A stretch of DNA of 64,000 nt from Nitrospira lenta. Lineage in GTDB: Bacteria > Nitrospirota > Nitrospiria > Nitrospirales > Nitrospiraceae. Of the stretch, positions 25,484 through 33,411 are shown piece by piece. The translations under genes and the position numbers were made by a program. The DNA is taken from NCBI GenBank assembly GCA_945865525.1, contig CAMBDY010000010.1, forward strand, positions 1 to 64,000, read 5' to 3'. Each line of letters starts with the position of its first letter. Within the stretch, counting starts at the first letter, position 1. Below the pieces are notes generated by a model. That model saw nothing but the letters and a program-made list of their open reading frames with translations. It was not told where the DNA came from and made no database searches.

Positions 25484-26596
25484 CTAATCCAAAAACTCTC
25501 GGTTGATAACAGCAGAGATCGTGAAAATCAGGATCGCCGCCATGACCACCGCCCATCCGATCAGCGCAACAGGGCGCTTGAAAATATTCCGTTCTGGATC
25601 TCGGTCAATGAAGGGCAACGCGGCTAGCAGAGCCATGAAGGCGCCAGGCAAGGCTATCGCCCCGACAAACTGCCCGAACTCGCCAGAGAACATCTTCAGA
25701 CGCAGCAGCTGGAACAAGAACAAGAAGTACCACTCCGGCTCCGGATGATAATCGCCCGGGTCAGGCGTCGCCTCTTCCAGCAAGACCACCGGCTCCCAGA
25801 AGGCCAGGGCACAGATACAGGCAAACACGGTTACCATCCCGACGACGTCTTTCCAGATCTGCCGCGGGAAAAAATAGTCGGTCTTCGCCTTCAACTCTGC
25901 CGGCGTGCCCCGGAATGGGCCGGCTGGTCCTGCGGCCCTGAAGAGGAAGAGGTGCAACCCCGCCAACCCCATCAGGGCCGCAGGAAGCACCATCACGTGA
26001 ATGACAAAAAATCGACTCAATGTCATTTGGCCTGGCGTCGCGCCTCCCTTGAGGAACCGCGCCATGAAGTCGCCCAGCAAAGGCGTTTTATCCATAATCT
26101 CGACGCCGACGGTCGTGGCCCAATAGGCCCGCTGATCCCATGGAAGCAGATAGCCCGTGAAGCCGAATCCCATGACGATGCCAAAGAGCGCCAGGCCCAC
26201 CAACCAAATTAGTTCACGCGGCTTCTTATAGGCGCCCCAGAGAAAGACTTGGGACATATGGGCGAAGACGCAAACCACCATGGCCGTCGACCCCCAAAAA
26301 TGGTAGCTCAGCAGAAACCAGCCATAGTCGACGTCATGCAGAATGTATTGAGTGCTGGCGTAGGCATGGTCGGCGGTGGGCACATAATAGAACATCAGCA
26401 GCACACCGGTAATGGCCTGCATAATGAAGATGAATAGCAACGCCGACCCGAAGACATAGGCCCAACGAGACCCGCCAGGAACGGGTTCATTAAGCATCTT
26501 GGCAGCGAGCAGCTTCAGCCCAACTCGCTCATCGACAAAGTCGATGATTTTTTCCACGATCGTTGCTGGCGCATGAGGAGAAAGGGGATGGCTCAT
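25484..26596 (-). CDS. Cytochrome b subunit of a bc1-type complex
   Basis: 370 residues, eight or so transmembrane helices. Two pairs of heme-ligand histidines are visible: LLSYHFWGSTAMVVCVFAHMS and FFVIHVMVLPAALMGLAGLHLF. The quinol-oxidation (Qo) site motif is HPEPEWYFLFLFQLL, with PEWY intact. The length matches a single-chain cytochrome b rather than split b6/subunit IV. It starts one base before the Rieske gene ends, so the two are nearly fused in translation. It would oxidise quinol and pass electrons to the Rieske protein and cytochromes c encoded around it. Confidence 0.92.
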   Translation of the reverse strand: MSHPLSPHAPATIVEKIIDFVDERVGLKLLAAKMLNEPVPGGSRWAYVFGSALLFIFIMQAITGVLLMFYYVPTADHAYASTQYILHDVDYGWFLLSYHFWGSTAMVVCVFAHMSQVFLWGAYKKPRELIWLVGLALFGIVMGFGFTGYLLPWDQRAYWATTVGVEIMDKTPLLGDFMARFLKGGATPGQMTLSRFFVIHVMVLPAALMGLAGLHLFLFRAAGPAGPFRGTPAELKAKTDYFFPRQIWKDVVGMVTVFACICALAFWEPVVLLEEATPDPGDYHPEPEWYFLFLFQLLRLKMFSGEFGQFVGAIALPGAFMALLAALPFIDRDPERNIFKRPVALIGWAVVMAAILIFTISAVINREFLD

Positions 26597-27529
26597 CTAG
26601 ACAATCCGTGTTTGGGACTTCGTCCCGGCTTTGAATTCCATGTCAATAATTTGCACTTCCCCGCTCGCGGAGACCTTAATCGGCAGCGGGTCGAGAGGGC
26701 GCGGTGCAGGACCGTCCAGGACCTTGCCGGACGCATCATAGATACTCAGGTGACAGGGACAGAGGAACACTTGCCCGAGGACCTTATGCTGGCGCCACTT
26801 AAATCCGCATCCGAGATGGGGGCATTTACCGGAGAAGGCGACGTAGGGCACGTCCTTCTTATTGGTCCAGATGGTCTTCCCCAAGGCATCACGGAACTCC
26901 ATATCTTTGCCTTGGTAGACTTTTTCGAGGACCGCAGGGGTCGCCTTTAAAACCCACACGTTCTTTTCAATCTCTGCTTCTGGCAGATAGGCCTCTTTAA
27001 CCTTGCGCCTGAACTTGAACTGGGTGCCAGCGTCGTCCACCTTGATCTTCCCAACATTACCAATCTTCAGCCAGCCGTTATCGAACGGGGCATACATTGG
27101 CTTCATCAAATACTTCAGCACAGGGAACGCCAGCGGCAACGCGATAAAAAGGCCGATCACATGGGTCAAGTTTGCGAAAAATGTCCGCCGCTTGACGTTG
27201 CGCTCCAGCTCAGGGAACGGCACGAGCACTTCGCCAGGCGTGACGTGTAGATGGTCTTCCAGGTGAGGAATCTCGACTTCATGCGTCGTGACATAGTCGT
27301 CGCGCTTGAACGGCGCGAAGGCTAAGAAATCCGTCTTGGTCATCGACAATTGCACCAGACCGTCCGTCACGGTCTCCACCGCACACATCGGCACTTGCCG
27401 ATCCTCCGTGCCGCTGACCGACACGACAAGATCGCTGATCTCGTGCGACAGCGGATCGACGATGACCTTGGTGACTTCTCCGATTTCTTGATCGGCACCA
27501 CGGACTTTTGATTTCAGTGTAGGCTGCAT
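26597..27529 (-). CDS. PRC-barrel/Rieske iron-sulfur fusion protein
   Basis: 310 residues. Residues 1-85 (KVRGADQEIGEVTKVIVDP, DRQVPMCAVETV) look like a PRC-barrel domain. One transmembrane helix follows (about 125-142), then a Rieske domain with box I C236-P-H238-L-G-C241 and box II C257-P-C259-H260. Box II reads CPCHLS instead of the usual CPCHGS. Rieske proteins of bc1 complexes normally have only a short cytoplasmic N-terminus, so the added domain is unusual. The ATG at 27529 follows the upstream stop directly. The frame stays open upstream to 27784, but that part is low-complexity Arg/Ser and antisense-like. Confidence 0.85.
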   Translation of the reverse strand: MQPTLKSKVRGADQEIGEVTKVIVDPLSHEISDLVVSVSGTEDRQVPMCAVETVTDGLVQLSMTKTDFLAFAPFKRDDYVTTHEVEIPHLEDHLHVTPGEVLVPFPELERNVKRRTFFANLTHVIGLFIALPLAFPVLKYLMKPMYAPFDNGWLKIGNVGKIKVDDAGTQFKFRRKVKEAYLPEAEIEKNVWVLKATPAVLEKVYQGKDMEFRDALGKTIWTNKKDVPYVAFSGKCPHLGCGFKWRQHKVLGQVFLCPCHLSIYDASGKVLDGPAPRPLDPLPIKVSASGEVQIIDMEFKAGTKSQTRIV

Positions 27530-27530
27530 G

Positions 27531-28337
27531 CTACTTCTTCTTAATGGGCTTTGGCGTAGCCACTGCTGTATTCTTGAATGTTCCCAGCCAGGAAGCGAGC
27601 GCCACGACGTCCTTCTCTTCCATGAGGTCCTTGTACTTATCCGGCATCTTGCCCTTCTCGTACTCCTTCTCAAAGCCCTCGGCCATAAAACTCTTGGGGT
27701 CGAGAATCTTCTGCTTGATCTCGTCAACCGAAAGGTAGCTGGCGATATTATCCAACTCAGGACCGCGCTTCTTACCGCCCTCACCCTTTAGCTTGTGGCA
27801 GTTGTAGCACTCTTGTAGTTGCCACTGCTCCTCGCCCAACTTCATAAAGTCTCCGGACGACGCGACGGTCGTCGCGGGAGGGGCACCTGGCCCGCCCGCC
27901 GCCTGATCCTTCGTCGCCTGGTCTCCGCCTAAATCCTTGAGCCGCGCCGACAAGACCTTCACTTGCTCGTCCAGCGCCTTAGCCCGCGCAAGCAATTCAT
28001 CAGCCTTGCCCTGCTCGGTTGCAGCCCGCTTGGGTTTCAGGATCTTCTCGATCTTGCCCTTTTCGTCTTCGGGATCATATTGTGGCCACATCGAAGCGCC
28101 GGAAATATACACCGTGCAGAGCACGATATAAAACCCCACTAAGACTCCCACGGACTTGATTCCGCTCATCGGCTTGACCGCCGGCGCATCCAGGATGATA
28201 AAGACGACAGCCCCCAGCATGGCATAGGCGAAAAACATCATCTGGAAGATGACGGGGAATTCGAACACCCTCGTAAAACCTACGAGCGCGCCACCCACCA
28301 CTAGGCCAATCATCAACTTCTTAATTACGTTCCCCAT
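27531..28337 (-). CDS. Membrane-bound cytochrome c with coiled coil
   Basis: 268 residues. Three hydrophobic segments lie within the first 85 residues (LMIGLVVGGALVGF, FFAYAMLGAVVFIIL, GVLVGFYIVLCTVYI). A charged helix with heptad pattern follows (about 95-140: ADELLARAKALDEQVKVLSA), then a Gly/Ala/Pro linker and a c-type heme domain with CYNCH (about 182) and a probable Met ligand at KGKMPDKYKD. AGAGGA lies upstream of the ATG at 28337; an earlier in-frame ATG at 28382 has no comparable site. It probably acts as the cytochrome c1-like acceptor of the bc complex. Confidence 0.82.
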   Translation of the reverse strand: MGNVIKKLMIGLVVGGALVGFTRVFEFPVIFQMMFFAYAMLGAVVFIILDAPAVKPMSGIKSVGVLVGFYIVLCTVYISGASMWPQYDPEDEKGKIEKILKPKRAATEQGKADELLARAKALDEQVKVLSARLKDLGGDQATKDQAAGGPGAPPATTVASSGDFMKLGEEQWQLQECYNCHKLKGEGGKKRGPELDNIASYLSVDEIKQKILDPKSFMAEGFEKEYEKGKMPDKYKDLMEEKDVVALASWLGTFKNTAVATPKPIKKK

Positions 28338-28406
28338 ACAAATCCTCTTTCCTTCAGGAGGCCTTCCACGCCTCGGGTACATGGCCCGACAGAGACAGGA
28401 CTGCTT

Positions 28407-30074
28407 TTAGGCATGCCCCTTCGAATCGGAAGGCCGCAGAGTCACGAGAATGGCAAAACTCACGACTGCATAAAAGACGACGGTAATCCCGGTGATCCAC
28501 CAGGCGGCGTACGACAGCGTTGGCGTAAAGGACTCCGCGGTAAAATCGGGCAGCAAATTGTACGTATGATAGTACTTCCGGAGCAGCGAGCGGACGGCGC
28601 CCATCAAGCCCATCGTCCAAATCGCGGTGAAAGCCAAAAAGATCAGGACGAATTGGGAAATGAAATCGATCTTCCCCCAGACAATCGTGCCCTGACTGAT
28701 GGCTCGGTTATAAATCACATAATTGATGACTGTGACGAACACCAACGTGAAGGCTGCGGAGTTCTTGGCCGGCATCAAGGCTAAGAAGTTCCAATCAGAT
28801 GGCAACTCCAACTCCGCCACTAGCTTGGCGCCGGTGGGCACGAATCCGTGCGGCGTCAGCCAAATGGCATCGCCCACGACCACCATCAAGAAACCAACCT
28901 TGATGACCGTGCGCGCCGACACGGTGAGCGGAATAAAGCGACCGAGGGTAAAAGGCGCGAGCAACATAGGTATCAAGAACGCGAGCGCTATCGGATCCGG
29001 GACTGCATAGTCTGTCAGTACCTTGGTCATGACCAAGGGGAGCAACACCATCACGACAGGAGCCAGGATCGTCATCCGAACCTTCTCAACTCCTTCGATG
29101 CGCTTCATACTGAGCCAGATGTAATAGTTACTGCCTAGAAAAATGAGCCCGATCATCGCGCCCTGCATTTCGAAGAACATCGAGAGCTGGTCGGCCATCA
29201 TATAGGGACAGATTGAGGCATCGTAGTCGCAGAGCTCGTACGCTAAGAGATAGCCCATGAACGGAAGGAACAGCAATGCGCCTACACCGATCAGATTGCC
29301 GACAAAACCCATCCAATCGTAATAGGCCCGATCTTCGTCCTTCTTCGCCCCCATAAACATGTAGGCCGCGATCAAACCTGCCACAAACCCACCGAACGTC
29401 ACGTTACCGACAAGACGGTGGAGGTTCAGCGGCATCCAGCTGTAGTTGGAGATCTTGTCCCACAGGGATGCGGTGGCAAGAAACTCTTGCGGCGAAATCC
29501 CCTCGGCTTTCACCGGGGTATTCATAAACGACGTCGGCCCGTCGATCACGAAGAGCGTGATCGTACCGATCAGATTCAAAAGCACCCCTAGGGCAATATG
29601 GCGGGCCTTCTTCTCGCCCTTCCAGGCATCCCAGGTATAAAAATACATGTACAGCAAGATCGTTTCGCTGATGAACAACAGTGGATAGATTACGGCGAAC
29701 AGCAGGTAGAAATGATTGATAAGCCATGTCGTAAACTGTGGATAGGCCGCCAGCAACACGAAAATAAAGAGGCCCCCAGTCAGGGCGGTCATACTGTAGA
29801 GAATAACCGTCACTTTCGTGACCTCTTTGGCTAAGCGATCGTATCGGGGATCCTGCTTCCGATACCCCAACCACTCTGAGATGACGACAAAGATTGGAGC
29901 ACCGAGAATGAACCCAGCAAATAGGATGTGAAGCTGGGCGACGACCCATACCGCGGTCCGGTTCCCCATGTAGGGGAACTCCACGGATGGCACGGGAGCC
30001 TGGGCATATGCCACTCCGCCGAACAACGCTAGAAGCGCGAATGCCGCCACGAGACTGCGCTGCCACATTTTCAT
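28407..30074 (-). CDS. Cytochrome bd oxidase subunit I-like (CydA-like) protein
   Basis: 555 residues with a cleavable signal (ending GGVAYAQA) and about 14 transmembrane segments. CydA-like features: RTAVWVVAQLHILFAGFILG with a heme-ligand His, LLFISETILLYMYFYTW with the conserved Glu, and PLNLHRLVGNVTFGGF with another ligand His. It is a clear paralogue of 22631-24409 (shared WVVAQLH, YYDWMGFVGN/YDWMGYVGN and FLGSNYY segments). No CydB-like partner was found. A role as quinol- or cytochrome-linked oxidase subunit, or as a membrane electron conduit, are both possible. Confidence 0.8.
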   Translation of the reverse strand: MKMWQRSLVAAFALLALFGGVAYAQAPVPSVEFPYMGNRTAVWVVAQLHILFAGFILGAPIFVVISEWLGYRKQDPRYDRLAKEVTKVTVILYSMTALTGGLFIFVLLAAYPQFTTWLINHFYLLFAVIYPLLFISETILLYMYFYTWDAWKGEKKARHIALGVLLNLIGTITLFVIDGPTSFMNTPVKAEGISPQEFLATASLWDKISNYSWMPLNLHRLVGNVTFGGFVAGLIAAYMFMGAKKDEDRAYYDWMGFVGNLIGVGALLFLPFMGYLLAYELCDYDASICPYMMADQLSMFFEMQGAMIGLIFLGSNYYIWLSMKRIEGVEKVRMTILAPVVMVLLPLVMTKVLTDYAVPDPIALAFLIPMLLAPFTLGRFIPLTVSARTVIKVGFLMVVVGDAIWLTPHGFVPTGAKLVAELELPSDWNFLALMPAKNSAAFTLVFVTVINYVIYNRAISQGTIVWGKIDFISQFVLIFLAFTAIWTMGLMGAVRSLLRKYYHTYNLLPDFTAESFTPTLSYAAWWITGITVVFYAVVSFAILVTLRPSDSKGHA

Positions 30075-30112
30075 GATGTTTCGCCGCCCCTCCTCACGTG
30101 ATTAGAATCTGC

Positions 30113-30670
30113 CTACTTGCCTGCCGGTGCCGGAGCTGCTGCTGGAGCCTCTGCCGAGGTCGGCGCGGCGACCGCGCCTGCCGCCGGCAGGCTCGCCGCA
30201 TCAACCCAGGCGTGCTTCTCGGGGTCCCAGCCCTTGCCAGCCAAGCCGAAATTCCGCTCAAACAACACGATCTTCCAGCGATCTTCCTCTGACAACTTGC
30301 TCTTCCAAGCCTTCATCTTCGTGTTCGGCACCCCTTCGGCAATCCGCCAGAACCACACGGAATCGGAATAGAGCGCCATCCGATCACCCTTCCGGAAATC
30401 ACGGGCACCCGCCTTGACGGGCTTGCCATCCTTGCCGTGACAGCTCGCACAGTTCACATCGGGGTTTGTCTCACCAATGAAGAGCTTCCGCCCTTCTTCG
30501 AGCTTGGCCGCATCGGTCCACCAGCCAGCCGGCATATGGCTTGCCGCATATTCAGCAGGAGCGGGCGGAGGCGGAACAACCGGCCCGTCGCTTTCCCCTC
30601 CACCGCAGGCCACCATGAACAGCCCCATCCCCAACACAACCGCCAATTGCGTAGCTTTCATCGGCTTCAT
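30113..30670 (-). CDS. Monoheme cytochrome c lipoprotein
   Basis: 185 residues. A signal with lipobox (FMVAC, Cys22) is followed by a Pro-rich linker, then one heme c site, CASCH (about residue 76), with NTKMKAWKSKLSEEDRWKIVLFERNF typical of the C-terminal helix of class I cytochromes c. The last 30 residues are Ala/Pro-rich. AAGGAG lies 9 bases before the ATG. It is the first gene of the eleven-gene respiratory operon and is preceded by the terminator of the upstream gene. Confidence 0.83.
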   Translation of the reverse strand: MKPMKATQLAVVLGMGLFMVACGGGESDGPVVPPPPAPAEYAASHMPAGWWTDAAKLEEGRKLFIGETNPDVNCASCHGKDGKPVKAGARDFRKGDRMALYSDSVWFWRIAEGVPNTKMKAWKSKLSEEDRWKIVLFERNFGLAGKGWDPEKHAWVDAASLPAAGAVAAPTSAEAPAAAPAPAGK

Positions 30671-30732
30671 AACGCTTGCTCCTTTGTTTCAGACCTTATC
30701 GGTTACGTTTCACTTTCACACTAAAACGAAAA

Positions 30733-30777
30733 AAGCGCTTTTGCCAAGAGGGATAATCACCCCCCACAAAAGCGCTT
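30733..30777 (-). terminator. Terminator between 30869-31408 and the respiratory operon
   Basis: A perfect 11-base-pair inverted repeat: plus-strand aagcgcttttg (30733-30743) pairs with caaaagcgctt (30767-30777). Read on the minus strand, the second arm runs into ttttcgtttt, a T-rich tail. The position after the 30869-31408 gene fits a rho-independent terminator. Confidence 0.75.
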
Positions 30778-30868
30778 ATTCTAACGAGCCCTGGACTGCC
30801 ACTCGTACCCCCGCCACTTTAATTAGCCGACCCTGCGAGGCGCACATCAGCCCCACGGACCGCTTAAA

Positions 30869-31408
30869 TTATGTTCGTCGCTTCCCCTGAGACTGGCCTC
30901 GTTTCCGTCCCTGCGTCCGCCGTGACCGGAGCATTTTTGCCCCGACAAACCCGCCGACTACGACCGCTGCAGCCCCCAACCCCAGATAGACCCACTGCGG
31001 GACCCGCTCTCTATCATGGATACAGCCGGTCCCAAAATGAACCTGAATCTTGCGCTCGGTCTCGAGATCCTTCGGGTCAAACAAAATTTTCTGCTGCTGC
31101 CGCTCTTCCCTAGCTTCAATCAACAATGGATCGCCAAGATTATCGTTATGGAGGTGAAATGTCGCTTTATAGTATCCCTCTCCATCCGTCTTGACGATCT
31201 GCCCGTAGGAGATTCGCGTATCCTTGACGAGCACGTCAATATTCGATGCCCCGCTTCCATCAGTCCCGCAGACGAAACCTTCGACCGTAAACCGATGATC
31301 CGCTTCATGCGTCGCAAGCACAACCGACGGAAGGCCGCCCACCATGGCCATGACTAGGATCCACTCCCGCCATGGCGACTCACTCTGTACGATCTGTCTG
31401 CGCCTCAC
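30869..31408 (-). CDS. Exported protein with carboxypeptidase-regulatory-like domain and C-terminal membrane anchor
   Basis: 179 residues. A signal peptide (WILVMAMVGGLPSVVLA) is followed by a small beta domain resembling carboxypeptidase regulatory-like or CNA-B modules (FTVEGFVCGTDGSGASNIDVLVKDTR, TDGEGYYKATFHLHN). A single transmembrane helix (VYLGLGAAAVVVGGFVGAKML) and a short strongly basic tail (RSRRTQGRKRGQSQGKRR) end it. The predicted arrangement is a periplasmic domain tethered to the inner membrane. The start is a GTG at 31408; an internal ATG would cut the signal short. Function unknown. Confidence 0.6.
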   Translation of the reverse strand: MRRRQIVQSESPWREWILVMAMVGGLPSVVLATHEADHRFTVEGFVCGTDGSGASNIDVLVKDTRISYGQIVKTDGEGYYKATFHLHNDNLGDPLLIEAREERQQQKILFDPKDLETERKIQVHFGTGCIHDRERVPQWVYLGLGAAAVVVGGFVGAKMLRSRRTQGRKRGQSQGKRRT

Positions 31409-31509
31409 GTGCTCTAAACTGATGCCTCTTCCTGTTGCCGAGCTCTTGTACTCACTTCACTCAACCGAACGTTCAATCACCAACGAGTCGGGCTATTTTA
31501 GGGCCGAGT

Positions 31510-31538
31510 CTTGTAACATAGCCCCTACCCATTGTCAA
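31510..31538 (-). promoter_or_regulatory. Candidate promoter of the gene at 30869-31408
   Basis: On the minus strand TTGACA (plus 31533-31538) and TACAAG (plus 31510-31515) are separated by exactly 17 bases. The -35 is perfect and the -10 matches four of six positions. A transcript from here would have a leader of about 95 bases. Confidence 0.5.
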
Positions 31539-31659
31539 CGAATTGACCGCATGATCAAACAGAGCGTACAGCCTATTCCATGCACCATGCACGAGCCAAC
31601 TGCGATAAGTCTAACCTAACGAAGCAAGGAAGAAATTCGTCGGTCAGCCAGCGAGGAGC

Positions 31660-32055
31660 CTACAGGATTCCGCGTGTCTTTGCGTCAGCTGCGACCCGTT
31701 GCACTTCGGCTTGCCGCTCTGACTCTTTCTTAGAAATCCAGGCCTCCCAGGATTTCCCTGTCGCGGTATCTTCACCAGTGAAGGCGATCGCCAGGATCTC
31801 ATTATAACAAATTTTTTGGGCAAGGGAACTGCCGGAGGGAAACAACTCAAGCGAGGATTCGGAGCCGCGCACTTGCCGGTTAAACAGATAACCAACGAGG
31901 GACTGGCCGGACTTTAGCACGATTGTCACGTCGCCGCGATAGTCAAACGCCAGCTCCACCGCTTCCGTCAACTCAGCGAGCGAAGTAGGCCGAAACACAC
32001 GGCCCTCGAGCGAGCCAGCCACACTATCGACACTATGATTTTTCGTGTCAGTCAT
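31660..32055 (-). CDS. Small protein of unknown function, Sm-like pattern
   Basis: 131 residues. The central part (GDVTIVLKSGQSLVGYLFNR, then SSLELFPSG, then YNEILAIAFTGEDTATGKSWEAWI) has the alternating short beta-strand pattern of an Sm-like barrel, but similarity is only by appearance. The C-terminus is a charged helix. No signal or membrane segment. It lies 82 bases downstream of hpnH on the same strand and may be co-transcribed with it. Confidence 0.6.
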   Translation of the reverse strand: MTDTKNHSVDSVAGSLEGRVFRPTSLAELTEAVELAFDYRGDVTIVLKSGQSLVGYLFNRQVRGSESSLELFPSGSSLAQKICYNEILAIAFTGEDTATGKSWEAWISKKESERQAEVQRVAADAKTRGIL

Positions 32056-32137
32056 GCGGGACGGTCTTTCGTCAAACGTGTCGCGCAGACAATAATAATC
32101 TCAGCGGCGAGAGACGAGCGACGCTTCACGCGCGCTG

Positions 32138-33154
32138 TCATCGCGAAGTTGGGCTCATTGTCAATTTAATGGTTCGGCCAAACCCGGACACTGTGCTGAA
32201 CGTATCTTCGACGGCGGACGCTTCATAACCACAATGCACCATGCAATCGGCGCATTTCTCATTCCGCCCCGTTCCGTAGTGCTCCCACTCCGTGCTCTCC
32301 ATCAGCTCACGAAACGTCTTAGCATAGCCCTCTTGGAGTAAATAACAGGGCTTCTGCCACCCGAAGACGTTATAGGTCGGGTTACCCCACGGCGTACACT
32401 CATACTCCCGCCGGCCCATCAAGAAATCCAAGAATAACGGCGACTGATTGAATTGCCACCCCTTCTTCGGGCTCCCTAAAATACGGGAGAATAACTCTCT
32501 CGTACGCTCCCGCTTCAGAAAATGCTGTTGGTCTGGCGCCTTCTGGTAACTATAGCCGGGCGAAATCATCATGCCCTCGACCCCGAGCTCCATCATGGCA
32601 TCAAAAAATTTCCGCACCCGCTCCGGGTTGGCATCGTCAAAGAGGGTCGTATTAGTCGTGACCCGATGTCCCCGCTTCAACGCCGCCTTGATCGCCTTCA
32701 CCGCCACGTCATAGACGCCATCGCGGCACACGGCTAAATCATGTTCATCCTTCAAACCGTCCATATGGACGCTGAACGTGAGGTATTTGGACGGTTGATA
32801 CTCCTCGAGCTTTCGCTCCATCAAAATCGCATTGGTGCAGAGATACACATACCGCTGCTGCGCGACTAGCCCGCTGACGATCGCCGCCATCTCAGGATGG
32901 ATCATCGGTTCCCCACCAGGGATACTGACGATCGGGGCTCCGCATTCCTCTGCCGCCGCCCAGCATTCTTCAGGCGTTAGCCGCTTGTCGAGGACATGGT
33001 CGGGATATTGAATCTTCCCGCACCCGGCACAGGCCAAATTGCAACGGAACAGGGGCTCCAGCATCAACACGAGCGGGTACCGCTTCACCCGTTTCACTTT
33101 CTGGGTAAGCACGTACTTCGTGACAGTAAACATCTGGGAAATTGGAACGGCCAT
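32138..33154 (-). CDS. hpnH: Hopanoid biosynthesis radical SAM protein HpnH
   Basis: 338 residues. The radical SAM cluster motif is CNLACAGC (about residues 38-45), with the GGEP motif in SIPGGEPMIHPE. The N-terminal MAVPISQMFTVTKYVLTQK and the C-terminal cysteine-rich CADCMVHCGYE segment fit HpnH. HpnH adds the 5'-deoxyadenosyl group to diploptene to form adenosylhopane, the first step in side-chain extension of hopanoids. Squalene-hopene cyclase and HpnG, the following step, are encoded about 8 kb away on the same strand, which supports this assignment. Confidence 0.9.
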   Translation of the reverse strand: MAVPISQMFTVTKYVLTQKVKRVKRYPLVLMLEPLFRCNLACAGCGKIQYPDHVLDKRLTPEECWAAAEECGAPIVSIPGGEPMIHPEMAAIVSGLVAQQRYVYLCTNAILMERKLEEYQPSKYLTFSVHMDGLKDEHDLAVCRDGVYDVAVKAIKAALKRGHRVTTNTTLFDDANPERVRKFFDAMMELGVEGMMISPGYSYQKAPDQQHFLKRERTRELFSRILGSPKKGWQFNQSPLFLDFLMGRREYECTPWGNPTYNVFGWQKPCYLLQEGYAKTFRELMESTEWEHYGTGRNEKCADCMVHCGYEASAVEDTFSTVSGFGRTIKLTMSPTSR

Positions 33155-33280
33155 CCGACTCTCTCCTCTTACTTACGCGATACCCTGCCTGATACAGGGC
33201 TGCGAAACACAGCTGGACTTGCCCTGAAACAACATTCTCGGTCTTACCATACACGCCCGGGCCATCACGCACACGATGAT

Positions 33281-33356
33281 TGGAGGCGCCGAGCGGAGTC
33301 GAACCGCTGCATCGCAGTTTTGCAGACTGCTCCCTTAACCACTTGGGTACGGCGCC
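33281..33356 (-). tRNA. tRNA-Cys (GCA)
   Basis: A complete cloverleaf on the minus strand. The acceptor GGCGCCG pairs with CGGCGCC, the anticodon stem GCAGT/ACTGC encloses loop CTGCAAA (anticodon GCA at plus 33321-33323), and the T-arm contains GGTTCGACTCC. The CCA end is encoded at 33281-33283. Confidence 0.96.
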
Positions 33357-33411
33357 CCGCGCGCATTATAGTCTAGGCAGAGGATGAGAGGCCAGAGGCG
33401 AGAGGAACGAT

